A stretch of 64,000 nt of DNA, from assembly GCA_003586115.2 (NCBI GenBank), contig QVOM02000029.1, positions 27,883,556 through 27,947,555 of the forward strand. Reading direction: 5' to 3'. Origin of the DNA: Salvator merianae. Its lineage: Eukaryota > Chordata > Lepidosauria > Squamata > Teiidae. This document shows, in pieces, positions 34,730 through 46,590 of the stretch (its first letter is position 1; each line of letters opens with the position of its first letter). The translations under genes were made by a program, and so were the position numbers. Below the pieces are notes generated by a model. It was not told the DNA's origin. It saw only the letters and a list, made by a program, of their open reading frames with translations, and ran no database searches.

Positions 34730-35094
34730 GCCTGGTTGCACAAGACTCTGAACGCAGTGGCTATCTGCATTGTGAGGGCTGGAACAGTCTCGTACTCAGC
34801 CTCCTACACTCGCAGTGCAGATGGCCAGCCTGACTGCCATTCACAGTAGCTGTGGCAATGTCTGGCCATTGCCATGCAATCAGGGATGTGGTGCACAACT
34901 ATGTAGCTGCAGCTGCACCACACCAATGACTCACAGTGTTCAGACTCAGAAGAAGGTGCGAACGCTGCTGACCAGAAGCGATCTAGCCACTCCCAGTCAA
35001 GCTGTGGACAACAATGTTGTTGTCCACAGCTAGCAGCATTTGGGAGCAGCTGTACTTACCGATCACTCACTAAGAATAAAGTGTGAACAGGCCC
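34730..35094 (-). mobile_element. Non-autonomous DNA transposon, family A (truncated copy)
   Basis: Read on the minus strand it starts GGGCCTGTTCACACTT, then has TTGTCCACAGCTTGACTGGG, CATAGTTGTGCACCACATCC and GCATGGCAATGGCCAG. These blocks parallel those at 8351. The far end stops near GTCTTGTGCAACC, about 60 bp short of the usual terminus. Confidence 0.7.
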
Positions 35095-35456
35095 GCTATT
35101 TCTGACAAATACACAAGGGTGTCAGAACATTTCTCCTACTGTTACCTCTGGACATTTTCCCTCTACCATTATAATAGAACATAGATGAGTTGCATCTTAT
35201 TTTGAGAATGAGGTCAGACAAAGCATTCAAATTAATACAGGGTCACTTTTTAAAGAAAGAGAAATACAAAATATTTGTTCCAGATAAATTGTTCTGACTG
35301 TGGGTGATAAAATATGTTTGTGTAACACTCTGTATATCTCACAATAGTAGTAGCAGCAGCAAAAACAGCAAGTTTGAAATAGCAAACTTCTCTTGGTTCA
35401 AGAATAGTAGATTTAAATATTTTCTTGTTATTTTATATTTTCCCCTACAGCTCAAA

Positions 35457-35458
<2 letters not shown>

Positions 35459-35526
<68 letters not shown>

Positions 35527-35540
35527 CATATATATATTTA
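35459..35540. repeat. (TC)n and (TA)n microsatellites
   Basis: About sixteen TC units are followed by a TA run and ACATACATATA. Frames through this region on both strands are artefacts. Confidence 0.97.
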
Positions 35541-36828
35541 AAATACACACTTCTAAAATATTTCAAAGTAGTTGGCAACATAAAAGATAGAAACAAGGAT
35601 AAAACAAGTTAAAACTATACAAAAACAATAGCTATTTTTTTTTTTTTTTTTAAACAGGGTGAGATATGAAAAGTAGATAAATATTCACACAGAGAACATT
35701 GGGTTGAAGAGTCAGGCCATCATTAGTAACCTAAAATATGTAATAGTAGACTACTGCTATTGAACATCATAATGAACATCAGAGGTGAGAACATTCCAGA
35801 GTGTGGGTACCAACTCAGAGAAGGCCTAGCTATGGATGACTGCAAGATGATATTCAGCAGTCTGTGATACCTGCAGCAAGAGCTTCCCAAATCATCTCAG
35901 TATCTTTCTCCCAATATATTTCAGTCATAGAAAACTGAACCAGTGCAATTATTTAAGCACAGGTAAAAGTATGTGAATGAATGAATGCATCTAGTTCAAC
36001 AGCTTTGCTGCTGCATTTTGCACCAATCACAGCTTTTAAGGCAGGTATAAAGGCAGTAGCACAGAGTGCAATACAGTAATGTAAGTCTGGGTCTGCACTT
36101 AGACAGCAACGTGGATTCTGAAAAGGTATGTGGGGACGGTGTCCACGATTGCTGCTAAAAAAAAATCCCTCTTCTGTCTCCACGTCTGAGCAAAGAGGCA
36201 TCTTTTCAAGAGTGAGTGGAAATGTCTCCATTCAGAGTGCAGCATTGCACTCTGCAATGATCGTGCTTCTGTCTGTGATTGGGACCTGAAATGAAGTAGC
36301 ACAATTGCAGGAATTTACTTCCTGCCATCACAAATGGTGATGCAGTGGCAGTAGGGGCTTTCTTGGCTGGTGGCAGGTACCTCCAATGGTAAGTGGAGAT
36401 GTGGACTAAATGTGAAGTTTCCAGTACATACATAATATGGGCTTGGCTGTTTCTGCCAAAATAGGGGTGTTGCAGGTGTACCACCTGAAGTTGGTAATAG
36501 GTACTTCTAAACACAAAGGCACTTGGACCTCCAATGAAACCGATGATTGTGGAAGAACTCCCAATCTATGCAAGATGATAATGAACAGACAAAATTCTCA
36601 GGTTCAAGATTTTCACAGCTTCTACTGGTTAAGAAGTTATGGAATAAAATGCTTCATTTAGATGTTAAACATCCATATCAGAACAACACCCTGTGGTACC
36701 CTATAGCTTAGTTGCCAGGGCACAGGTACTGCTATTTAAGACTACTGTCTGAGACTGTCCCTGCAGGTAAGAGCAGGAGCACTTTACAAAAGTGGTTTCC
36801 ACTCCTTGCCCATGAAAGTGGTCCAGAA
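35541..36828. other. No gene recognised
   Basis: The stretch holds a T run at about 35634-35650 and sequence at 36085-36410 whose ends (GGGTCTGCACTTAG and TAAGTGGAGATGTGGAC) weakly suggest another MITE. There is no supported coding sequence. Confidence 0.4.
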
Positions 36829-37606
36829 TAGGGGTGTGCATGAAGGCACTTTCCCCTCTTCGCTTTGCAGTGCTGCGAAGCAAGGGAGCCTTTTGTTTTC
36901 GCGGCGAAAATCTTTGCAGCGACCGACTAATCGGAAACGGAGACAAATCAAGGCAAAGGGAAGACCTTCGCCTTGATTTCTCTCTTTCCGGTCGAGCAGC
37001 GCTCTCTCTCATTCCCCCCCCCAGTCTGTCAGTGTGCGCGCTGACAGACTGGGGGGGGGGCAAATCAAGCGCGCACACTGACAGACTGGTGGGGGGGGAA
37101 TGAGAGAGCGCTGCGCAATCGGAAACGGAGAAATCAAGGCAAAGGGAAGACCTTCGCCTTGATTTCTCTCTTTCCGGTCGAGCAGCGCTCTCTCTCATTC
37201 CCCCCCCCCCCAGTCTGTCAGTGTGCGCGCTGACAGACTGGGGGGGGGGGAATGAGAGACAGTGATCGGAAATGGAGAAAAATCAATGCCGAATCCGATT
37301 GCTAAAGTTAAGTGCTGCCTGTCACAGAGGCAGTGCTACTTTAGCGATCGGATTCAGCATTGATTTTCTGACGTTTCCGATCGGTCTCCCTCTTTTAGGC
37401 TGCGTGAAGCTTCTACGCTCCGATGCAGGAGCTTCTCGTGGCCAAAAAGAGGGAGCTCGCGGCAAATGGCGAAGGTCTCGAAGGTCACCGGGACCTTCGC
37501 CATTTGCATTCGCGAGCCCCTTTTGTCTTCGCATTTCGTGCGAAGATGGCGGAAACACCATCTTCGCGCGAAATTCGAAGTGCACGAAGCTTCGTGCACA
37601 TCCCTA
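36829..37606. mobile_element. 778-bp hAT-type element of nested palindromes, 8-bp target duplication
   Basis: The termini TAGGGGTGTGCATGAAG and GCTTCGTGCACATCCCTA are inverted. They are flanked by a perfect 8-bp direct repeat GTCCAGAA (36821-36828 and 37607-37614), diagnostic of hAT-type transposition. The inside is a chain of hairpins. CAGTCTGTCAG/CTGACAGACTG palindromes with long G and C runs occur twice. A roughly 55-bp inverted pair lies at 37266-37320 and 37331-37385. A GCAAATGGCGAAGGTC palindrome lies near 37463-37508. A block beginning AATCGGAAACGG is directly duplicated at 36929 and 37117. There is no transposase, and the GC content is much higher than its surroundings. Confidence 0.88.
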
Positions 37607-37680
37607 GTCCAGAAGGATACTTTGGTTGATGGTATAAAAGCCTGCTGAGAATTCAAGTAGGATCAAAGGAATCACAGACC

Positions 37681-37854
37681 CTTTCTGCACTGGGCCTAAT
37701 CCCATCCACATACTGGTGCAGACTATGGCAGACATCCACATATTGGTGCATGCTACTGCAGGCCCTGCCTGGGTGTACCCTAGTCTGCACTAGCATGCAG
37801 ATGGCAGGTTTCTATTCTGAAATAGAATCCAGAATAACGCCCAGTGCAGAAAGC
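37681..37854. mobile_element. Short MITE, family B
   Basis: The ends CTTTCTGCACTGGGCCTAAT and GCCCAGTGCAGAAAG are inverted copies. The interior repeats CATCCACATA(C/T)TGGTGCA twice. It is related to the element at 12123-12287. There is no coding frame. Confidence 0.6.
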
Positions 37855-38127
37855 ACCATTTTTTCCTTCTCTCTCTCTTGCAGGAGACCGTCCATTAAGG
37901 CAATGCTAAACTGATTTCATACCAACGCCAGACCTGAACCCAATCTGAAAAAGAAGAATATTGAGATTCTTCTTCCAAGAGCACCTGCATTTCTACAGTC
38001 ACAATCTCATCTAGCACCTTGCCCCCACCAAAAGGGTATTTATAACTATGCCACAGTTGGAGTACACAGGAATAATTGCCTCCTGGGCTGTTTCATCACA
38101 TAAAGATGCTCAGAAAACCAAAGGGCA

Positions 38128-38212
38128 GCTCTCTTCCTCCTCCTCCTCCTTCCTCCTCTTCTTCCTCTTCCTCTTCTTCATCTTCTTTCTTTCTCCTCCT
38201 CTTCTACTTATT
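38128..38212. repeat. Pyrimidine-rich (TCC/TTC)n low-complexity tract
   Basis: Degenerate CTT/CCT triplets occur on the plus strand over about 85 bp. The serine/leucine/phenylalanine-rich frame here is an artefact. Confidence 0.9.
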
Positions 38213-38979
38213 CTTCGCTGTGCAATAATGTTAAATAAGTGTACATATATATTGTCAACCTGGTGAATTTGAAGAAAAAAAGAAGAAGTGTGTGTGCATG
38301 TGTGGCTGGCATTTTTTGTTGCATGCTGTGACTTACCAAATTATTTTTGTTTAAATTGCTATTTGAGACTGTAAGTCCTCAGCATTTAGAAAGTGGCACC
38401 CAGGGTGTTTTATTTCAAAATGCTGAATTGAGAGCAAAAATTAAAGTAGGACGTGTGCTTGTATGAGAGAGAAAGAGAGATCATATACCCTGTGTGATGA
38501 TTTTAATGTGAAATGTCAGCTCCCAATGGCATATAAATATCTCTTTTGATAAATCTGGCTCAGAAACATGACAATATTTAGCTGAGTTTATTAGAATGTT
38601 TATTAAGTTTCACAATAGTTTGTTCTAACTGGCAATTCCCAGCACTCCTAACTGTGTCGTTTCTCTAGAGGTAATCAAGTGGCAGGCAGCAAAAAATTCA
38701 TAATAATACGCTGACAGCCACAATATCTTTTAATTGCTTTTTTTTTAAAAAAAATGTACAGCATAATTATTTTTCTAAGGCTTCCAGGGTAGAGCAGAGT
38801 TAGCCAAGGTATTCTCTGCAATAGGTTACATTTTGTTGCGTATTTTCAAACAAAGCAAGAAATTACAACCAGTCAACTTCACTTACAGTCGTATGAACAA
38901 ACTTTCAAATATTTTCTTCCTAAATTAATGCAAATCACAAGCTTATTGCCTAGCTTCCTTATGTTCTTCAATATTCTGA
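38213..38979. other. No gene recognised
   Basis: AT-rich sequence with a T/A homopolymer pair at about 38740-38755. No frame or repeat can be delimited. Confidence 0.45.
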
Positions 38980-39497
38980 GGCCATTTTTGCACTTACAAC
39001 AGTATAACATTCTAATTAGCAGGGTTTGGGCCAGCCAGGATCAGATACGGTGATGAGTATTTGCACTTGTCAGCAATGGAACACTTTGCAAGCTGACCAG
39101 CAGGGGGAGCAGTGAGAATGGGAATGCACTAGTTAGGTAACTGTGTCTGAACCCAGAGGAGCTGTGTCTGGACTTGTGTCTGAAACGGCAGCCAGGGTCT
39201 GGACCTCAAAGGGTGAACATATGTCTGAACTGACTGACAGCACTTGTGCGGCCACACAGTCCCTGCCCTGCCACCATTCCACACCAGGAAGTGGTGTGAA
39301 TGCACCTTTCCTGATCTGCACCTGATCACGCAAGTCAGCTTCCAGACTACAATTTTCTTGACCAGTGCTGTTTGGATTCAGGAGAGCATCAGGTGAGCTT
39401 TGGTAGATTTCAAGTCAGCTGGGACTGTTTGCAGATGCGAATGCTCTGTACTAGCGAGTGTCCTGGAATGTTCTTCTCACTAAGTGTGAACAGGCCC
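38980..39497 (-). mobile_element. 518-bp non-autonomous DNA transposon, family A, probable TGA target duplication
   Basis: Read on the minus strand it begins GGGCCTGTTCACACTTAGTG and ends with AAGTGCAAAAATGGCC. The region inside that end (AGAATGTTATACTGTTG) parallels the corresponding end of the copy at 32563. TGA flanks both sides (38977-38979 and 39498-39500). The overlapping frames on both strands show no domain. Confidence 0.65.
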
Positions 39498-40530
39498 TGA
39501 GATTATTAGCATCTATATTCAAACCTTCCTGGCTAGAGAATCGCTCTAAGATATGTGTCTACAAGGATCTGGTATTTGTGGAATGCACTGAGGTTCCATA
39601 GGCTCAGCAATCACATGACCTGTGTTGGATGCAATTGATCTTCTGTCACCTCTGGCCAACATGGTAAGAAATGCATACCAGAAACATTTGGATGGGATCA
39701 CACTGAGTGCTACATTTATCTTTTCGCTTCTGTTTCTTTATGTTTTTAGGGCTGCATCTTCAATGGAACATGAAAAGAGAATGACTCCTGTGTACCTCCA
39801 TGTTTTCCAGTTCATAGTGTACTGATTCTCAGCATGTTGTGAAGTCCATAGGGGCACCCATCAGTGATGTTTACATGCCACTGATTATCTAAAGCTACCA
39901 TTGAGGTAGTCAGAACTCCTAGCTCCAGGGCAGAATAAAACCTCCTAAAAGAGGTTTCACGCATAGGCATCCTGTCACTGGGATCTTCTTGCCTGGCAGA
40001 AAATATGCATGCATCACCTGCAACTAGTACTGGGGCCAGGAAGCCAGGAGACCAGCACAGATCCTAATCCAATCTCATACAGTGGCTCACCACTTGCTTC
40101 TGGACATTCTCAAGTAGACGATGAAGGTGAAATCCTCACCAGCTCTCAACTCTCTACCAGTGACCTTTAGAGGCATCCTGCCTGTTGCTCCAACCCTTTC
40201 AAAGTGTCAATTCTGAGAAGTTTTGGATTTTTGAGTCTGGGCCATCCACTGTTGTCTTTATTTTAATGCTTAACACAGTAAGCAAACTGGTTCCTTTTAA
40301 AATGATGCAAACTAAAAAGCATAATATACAGAGAGACTTATTACACTAATGACTTAAAAGGAACAAGTAAAGCCAAGTTAATACCACAGCATTCTTCATA
40401 AATCTAGGTATCCTGGGAAATATTATTTAGATAAAACACAGACATATATATTTAATTTTAACATATTATTCTATATTATGTTATTTTTTACTTTTGTTTA
40501 AATATGCTGCAATCCACCCTGAGGGATATA
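39498..40530. other. No gene recognised
   Basis: Short frames only. The last 60 bp contain TGCTGCAATCCACCCTGAGG, a weak LINE-tail resemblance into which the next element inserted. Confidence 0.4.
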
Positions 40531-40878
40531 CAGGATGTTCAAAAAGATGGACCCAATTTCAAAGTAGTATATATCACAATGGCAATGTGTTAAAATTACA
40601 CAAAAAGTTACAGTTTAATGAGTTATCAAGTTTTACTAACCATTTTATAAATGTTCTGTGTGCCCTCTACCTGCTGTAGGACAACATTGAGCTGATAGCT
40701 GAATTTGTTCCAAATGCCTCTCAGAGTATCTTCTTCCATTGCCATCACTGCTGACATGATTCTGGTTTTGAGGTCATCCAGATTTGAAACTCTATGCCCT
40801 GCCCTTTCAAGTGGTAAGTTTGTGGTTGCAGAGATATAGCGATTTCAGATCGGGTCCATCTTTTTGAAAGAAACCCTG
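40531..40878 (-). pseudogene. Mariner/IS630-like transposon relic, internally deleted
   Basis: The termini are inverted (left CAGGATGTTCAAAAAGATGG, right CATCTTTTTGAAAGAAACCC) and each is bordered by TA at 40529-40530 and 40879-40880. That is the target preference of Tc1/mariner elements. On the minus strand a broken reading passes through LRGIWNKFSYQLN and GTQNIYKM. This resembles the C-terminus of transposases of this group, but stops are present and most of the gene is missing. Confidence 0.6.
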
Positions 40879-42033
40879 TAGATTCTAACTTTAAACATAA
40901 GGCAGGAGCAATATGGTGGTGGAGAGTTCAGATGCTAGTGCTGCATTCCTTAGAGAAGGAAGAATGCTGTTCACATGCCTCTCCACACATTTCAGCTGTG
41001 AATTGCCAAAACTGACATTTCTACCCAGAACTAATTTGGGAGGCACAGGAAATGGCTGTGAAAGTTGGCCTTTCTTTGTGCCTCCCAAAACAGGGCTGTG
41101 GTCCTTGACCTACACAAGGCAAACTAAGAAAAGTCTCGGCCTTTTGTGACATGGCAAAAACACTGGAGAAAATGCTGTGAGTCTGTTTTTCCCTCCTTTC
41201 TGCTGCTAAAACACTATAAACAGTGCTTATGTGTCCCTTGATGGGTGCAGGAATGTGTGATCCCCATGTCTTCAAGGAGTCCTGTGACACCATTTTCACA
41301 TCAGGGGATCCTACCTAAGACTGCACAGAGCCATAAGCTAATCACAGACTGCTGCAACCTTGTCAACCTTACAATGGATTTAGGGAAACAGAGCATTTTA
41401 ACACAACTCCATAGTCTTTAAACAGTCCATGAAAATCCAGCAATTAGCCATTCTTAGTAACACCATGGAGAGCATTTTTGATTAATGATTCCCAGCAGAC
41501 TTGATATTGGTCAAGGTTAAGCAAGCAAATACTTCTGAAAAGATCTGCCAAAACAGAATATTTAAGTCAGTGAGATGTAAATAGCCCAGTCCATAAAATT
41601 ACAAATCATATTGTCATCAGTTCTCTAATACTTTATATGCTTCTTACAGTTTGAGATGTGAATTACTTATTTTACTCCACTCTTCTTTTTCTGCTTCCTC
41701 CTTACCAAAAAAGAGAATGCACACATATTTTTTATAAAATTATACCATCTGTAAAATGTTATGGCTACCAGAGTATAATTGAAGTTGTAGTGCTGGACAT
41801 TAAGAGCTGAACAGGCTTGGTTCTCAAATATGCCTATTTTGATATCAGCATGCTCAGATGCCTTATATATGATTTCCTTAAAATCGTCTCCCACATTATG
41901 CAAAGCCTATATAGCAAATTGGACCCCATGTTCCTTCAAACCCCTTGACTGTGTCCATACCAGCCACTGATAGAGGTAGCCAGTATGTACATGAACTGTA
42001 AATGTATAAGTGACCTCTATCAAGATTCGAAAG
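40879..42033. other. No gene recognised; a degenerate repeat shared with 46015-46145
   Basis: At about 41220-41310, the words TGATCCCCATGTCTTC, CACCATTTTCACATCAG and GGATCCTACC parallel words at 46075-46145 (AATCCCCACACCTCTT, GCTATTTTCATGTCG, GGATCCTGCC). This points to an old dispersed repeat. I see no gene. Confidence 0.4.
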
Positions 42034-42349
42034 TAGGGATGTGCATGAACAAAATTCACATTTTTTATTTGCTGTCAAAGTGAAAACCCATATTTTCATT
42101 TCATTGGTGAATCAAAACATTGAAAAAGTGGTTTTTCACATTCGATTTTGTGGTTTTCACATTTTGAAATTTTTGAATTTTTGATATTTGATCAAATATT
42201 CTGCTTTTGCAAGGGTAGAGACCGGTTCATTTTGATTGAACTCTGAAAATACAACCCCCCCCCCCCAATTTTTTATTCAATTCAAATATCTACAAATGCA
42301 AAATATTTTACTGAATTTATGAAGGCAAAGCAAATTTTGCACATCTTTA
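42034..42349. mobile_element. 316-bp hAT-type MITE
   Basis: It begins TAGGGATGTGCATGAAC and ends TTTTGCACATCTTTA, an imperfect terminal inverted repeat like that of the 778-bp element at 36829. The flanks TTCGAAAG and TTCCAAAA match at six of eight positions, so they may be a decayed 8-bp duplication. The interior is AT-rich and partly self-complementary. Confidence 0.65.
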
Positions 42350-43239
42350 TTCCAAAACAGGCTTCAACAACTGCTGGAACCTTTCTCTGGGCAGAACGAC
42401 TCCTGTAGCAGCCTAGATCCCTGAATAGAATGCCAGGTAAGGACCAGAAATGTGACTAGAACTCTAGCCATGATACAGCATAGGTGGACTAGAATGTCAG
42501 CTGTCGAGTGAGCATGAGACAACACATGACTGTGTGGACTAGTATGCCAGAAGTAGTCCACAGGTGGATTATTCTGTTGAGTCTGTCAGTGAACTGAGAT
42601 ACACTCCATAGCACCATCTATTGTAGATTCAGCATTTTATGGGGAAGATGGTCTTTGGTATCCAACAGTAGTGCATGGATAGCAATGGCTGGACCCCTCC
42701 ATGGGCCACTTTAACTGTCCGTGCAGAAACAGCCACACAATCTTACAGTCAACAATTTAAAAGGTCAGCAGAACAATCAAATTTGTCTAGGAGAGTTTCC
42801 AGAAGTCAATAAAAGATGGTTTGAAGAACACTGTTACTGTTTTTAAAGGGTTCTTTTTAATTTGTTTTTACTGTTGTAACCCACCCTGTGCAGCTAATTG
42901 AGCTCCACAATTATGCCAGTATTTTGTAACGTGGAAGAGTTGTAACAAGGCTCTATACTATCTGTATACCAATTTCAGTGATAATTCCTTGATCTTTGAA
43001 CAATTTTGTTTTTTGCAAGAATCTATTTCCAATCTGCTTCCAAAAACCTAGATTTGTGACCCACTTCCCAACGGGCTCTGAGGCTTGTTAAAATACTTAA
43101 GGAATGGTGAATCATTAGCACATATATTATAGAAGCTGAGCCTATGGGCAATTGTTTATGTCTTGGTAAAGTTTGACTGAAAGTATTCAATTGTTTCCAG
43201 ACTATCGTTAGATGAACAACAATATTTAATTGTGACTAT
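42350..43239. other. No gene recognised
   Basis: A piece reading TTTTTACTGTTGTAACCCACC near 42866 resembles an old retroposon tail. Otherwise the stretch is unassigned. Confidence 0.4.
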
Positions 43240-43728
43240 GGCTGTTTCCACACTTGCGGAGGTTAGCGTGTTTCAGCTGAATGGCTCCTTCAGGAACTGT
43301 TCCCACCTGGAGCTGTCCCACTGTCCCGGAAAAGGCCGACTGCACTTACTTGACCTGTTCTGGGACAGGCCCTGCACTGCAGGCTGCCAGAAGCCTGCTA
43401 TCACTCACCACCCTTTGCCATTCCATGCTGCTGCCCCTGCCCTCAGAGGCCTTGGGGATGCATTTTGGTAGCACAATTTGGTGCACCATCCAAATGCATC
43501 TTCCTGCTAACCCAGAATAGGAAGTCATGAAAAAATAAGTCTACTGGCATCCTGGTTCATGTCTACATTTTGACCACCTTAGACTGGATCATGCTGCATC
43601 CTATGAAAATGCAGTATGCTAGTAGAGAGTGAGGCCTCTCTAGACCACACTGAAGTGTGGAAAAGAGAGACCCAGAAGGCGGCTTGCCACCTCACTTGCC
43701 ACCTCTGAAGGTAAGTGCGGAAACAGCC
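43240..43728. mobile_element. 489-bp non-autonomous DNA transposon with GGCTGTTTCC ends
   Basis: The left end GGCTGTTTCCACACTTGCGG and the right end GTAAGTGCGGAAACAGCC are inverted copies over about 16 bp. The style resembles family A, but the interior is different. The frames of 79 codons across it overlap each other and show no domain. The target duplication is unclear. Confidence 0.55.
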
Positions 43729-44410
43729 TGTATTTGCATATCTCAACTTTTATCTGTATTGTTTCAAACGTAGAGTATAATGGAGAAGAATAGTAGTGAT
43801 AGTGCTAGGGAGGATATGGGGGTGGATAAATTTAATTTGCCAGTTTTACCAGACTATGATAGTGGTTTTTAAAAAGGTGTTGGTTTCCCTGTATGTTAAA
43901 GCTGGGATCCTGGAATAAGGGAGCTTGTTTTGTACAAGGGTTCTCTGGTAATTCTGTTTCTATCCATCTCCTTTTTTTTCTGATGTTCTTAGAATCTCAG
44001 AGGCTGCAAGTAGCACTATTGCTTTGATTATGACTCAATAGAATTCTTCTTGTTAGTTCTTACTTTTTTTTTTTCCCTAGGGAAATTATCTTGCCTTAAA
44101 ATCTGGCCCAGTTGAATTCTATGACAGAGCAGATTTTAATTATTTTCAACTGGTTATCTTTCTAAAAAGGCATTGGCAACAAACTAATTATTTATAAACA
44201 GCCTGCTGTTATAAAGGAGCTATTATATATTTGATCTTTATCACTTTTTAAAACCAAACCATATGGCTAAATTATTTGGAAAGCACAGTTCTGGCATATT
44301 CGTGGATTTAGTCCAACAAGGAACAAGCAGGTTTAAATATAAAGCACTCTGTTCAGCTGATGTACTGATTAAACTCTGAGTTGAGTTCATGTAGATATAA
44401 GTGAGACTGC
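43729..44410. other. No gene recognised
   Basis: AT-rich sequence with T runs near 43975 and 44066. No frame or repeat is supported. Confidence 0.5.
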
Positions 44411-44897
44411 CTGCCTGTTCGCACTTACCTCATGGAGTGATTTAGGCTGCTTGTTGGATCAGTCTGTTTGCACCTGGCTGCTGCTCCAGCAGCTCACCTG
44501 GGGTTGACCAAGCCTTCCCTGGAGCAATCCAGCTGTGGACAACTAAAAAGCAGTCCACAGCCTGACCAGCAGCAGCTGAATCACTTCTGGAATGGCAGAT
44601 CTGCACCCTATTCTGGTTACAGCTGGTGAATGGGCATGACAGTGCTACTGAAGTTTCATAGTCATGCACAGCTTCCAGATTGCCATGGCAACATCAGAGT
44701 GCATGCTGGTTGTTGCCTTACATGTTGCCATGCTAGTCCAGCCTTCCCTGGCTGCGCCAGTTGAACTTTGAGTGCTGCTAGCACGGTATGGGGCTTTTCC
44801 AGTACTTGAAGTACAGAAGGCTGGCACTGTGCTGGGCCTTTCTCAGCCTACTATGGTATTGTTTTATTATAGGTTGTGTGAGTAAAGTGAGAATCCA
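44411..44897 (+). mobile_element. Non-autonomous DNA transposon, family A
   Basis: It begins GCCTGTTCGCACTTAC and has the internal landmarks of the family: CAGCTGTGGACAACTAAAA, CAGTCCACAGCCTGACCAGC, CATAGTCATGCACAGC and GCCATGGCAAC. The right terminus is diverged (GTGTGAGTAAAGTGAG). No target duplication is visible. Confidence 0.65.
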
Positions 44898-46304
44898 TAA
44901 CAAAGTTCTGGGATAGTTCTGGCCCACTATCATATCCCCTTATTCACAGCATGCTGATCTCGGTCAAAGCACTCTCAAACATTAAACAAAACAACTGGAA
45001 GTCTGCATCTATTAAAGACACATCGACTCAGAAATAGGTTTCAGTCCATTCTCCCTCTCTGTGTGCCTGTCTTGGTTGTAGGATATTGCTGCCTCAGACA
45101 ATTAATAAGAGAATTCGCCTTGTGAGATGCAAAAGGGAACTGCAATATAGAAGAAAGATGAAAAGAATAGCTGTTTCAAAATGGAAAGTAATATAACAAG
45201 GCTAATGAATTCTAGCTGCTAATATTACCAAGAGAATCAATGAGGGTGTGAATGAACTATGCAGGTGCTGTGCTGAAAGATCACACGTGTTCCATGGTGC
45301 CTGTTGTCAGGGTTACCATTTCCTCTGTCTGAAAATGTTCAAAGCAATGGCCTTCACTGCCAAGTTATCATGCAACAAGAAACGGAACATTATAAAACAG
45401 CTCGAGGAAACAAGCCTCAGTGTGGAGTTTCCCTCTTCTAATGCATAAATTAGACTTAAATTACTCACTGATGGTAAGGGCCTGCCTGGCACAAACCTTT
45501 TCCATCTGTGTTCTGCAGAAGGTAACATAATCTGAAGCATGACAAGACAACACATTTTTTTAGAAAGAAGAAGACAGATACGATTGAAAGGAAGCAAAAA
45601 AGGGTGAGGGCAATGAGAGAGGTTTAAGATTCAGTTGTATTGAATACAATCAAACAAACGAATGAGAGAATCTGGAAGAAGCATAGGCAAGATCCACACA
45701 GTGGCCAGTTCTGCTGCTTGAAGGGCTACAGCAAGGACGCATGCTGTTTGCATGCAGCCCACTCTACCCCTGGCTAGACTAATGTCAAAGCCAGGACACT
45801 TTCACTCCCTGGCTTTAAACTGTCTGCCCAGCCCTATTATGGAAGGCGCAGGAAGCTACTCCAGATGTCATCAGTTGTCTGCACCTTCTAAAATAGGGCT
45901 GAGTAGATTGTGCTACAGGTAGGTCAGAAGACCTATTGTGGTCTATTCACATAACAGTTGCAGGCTGGGAGTATGCTGGAAAGCATTGTCTGAGTAGTTT
46001 ATTCTATTCTCTGTGCAAAGTGACTCTGATAGAGCTTTCTGCCCCTCTACAATGGGGTTGAGTATAATGAGTGCAGAGACATATAATCCCCACACCTCTT
46101 AAGCTTTCTCATGATGCTATTTTCATGTCGTATGGATCCTGCCATAGGCTATACTGAAAAAGTTTGATTTGCCTTTGGAATCAGTGAATTACTTCAGCCA
46201 CAACACAGTTAATTGTGTATTTATTTGGAAATGAGATTTGATGTATCCCAGTTAAAGCCTTTGGCTACCTAAGGCTTAAAACCTTGAAAAATGCTAAGGC
46301 TTCA
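44898..46304. other. No gene recognised
   Basis: Short frames without motifs, including a cysteine-bearing 66-codon frame at 45248-45448 that I cannot assign. The repeat at 46015-46145 is noted under 40879-42033. Confidence 0.4.
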
Positions 46305-46590
46305 GCTCTCTATTGTTGTTGCTGTTGTTCAGCCATTCAGTCATGTCCAAATCTTCATGAACCCATGGACCATAACATGCCACACCCATCTGTCCTCCAC
46401 TGTCTCCCAGAGTCTCCCAAGCTCATCTGTGATATTTCTTTAAACATCTCATCCTCTGCCATCCTGTTCTCCTTTTGCCTTCAATCGTTCCCAGCATCAG
46501 GGTCTTTTCCAATGAGTCCTATCTGATAATTTGGCCAAAGCATTTGAACTTCAGCTTCAGTGTTTGTCCTTCCAGTGAATAGTTTCCTTC
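46305..46590 (-). mobile_element. Bov-B (RTE-clade) LINE 3' end, reverse orientation
   Basis: The plus strand reads TTGTTGTTGCTGTTGTTCAG, then CATGAACCCATGGACCATAA. This is the reverse complement of a Bov-B end of the kind seen at 24160-24820 (ATGGTCTATGGGGTCATG). It is degenerate, with no open frame of note. Confidence 0.7.

Noticed and set aside
35304..35612. 102-codon frame with SLSLSL and YIYIYI runs
   Set aside because: It is a translation of TC and TA dinucleotide repeats.
36701..37198. 165-codon arginine/serine-rich minus frame
   Set aside because: It lies mostly inside the palindromic hAT-type element. The repeated peptide is a product of the internal direct duplication, not a gene.
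37272..37656. Overlapping 100-111-codon frames on both strands
   Set aside because: They arise from GC-rich hairpin arms, which leave all frames open. No motif is present.
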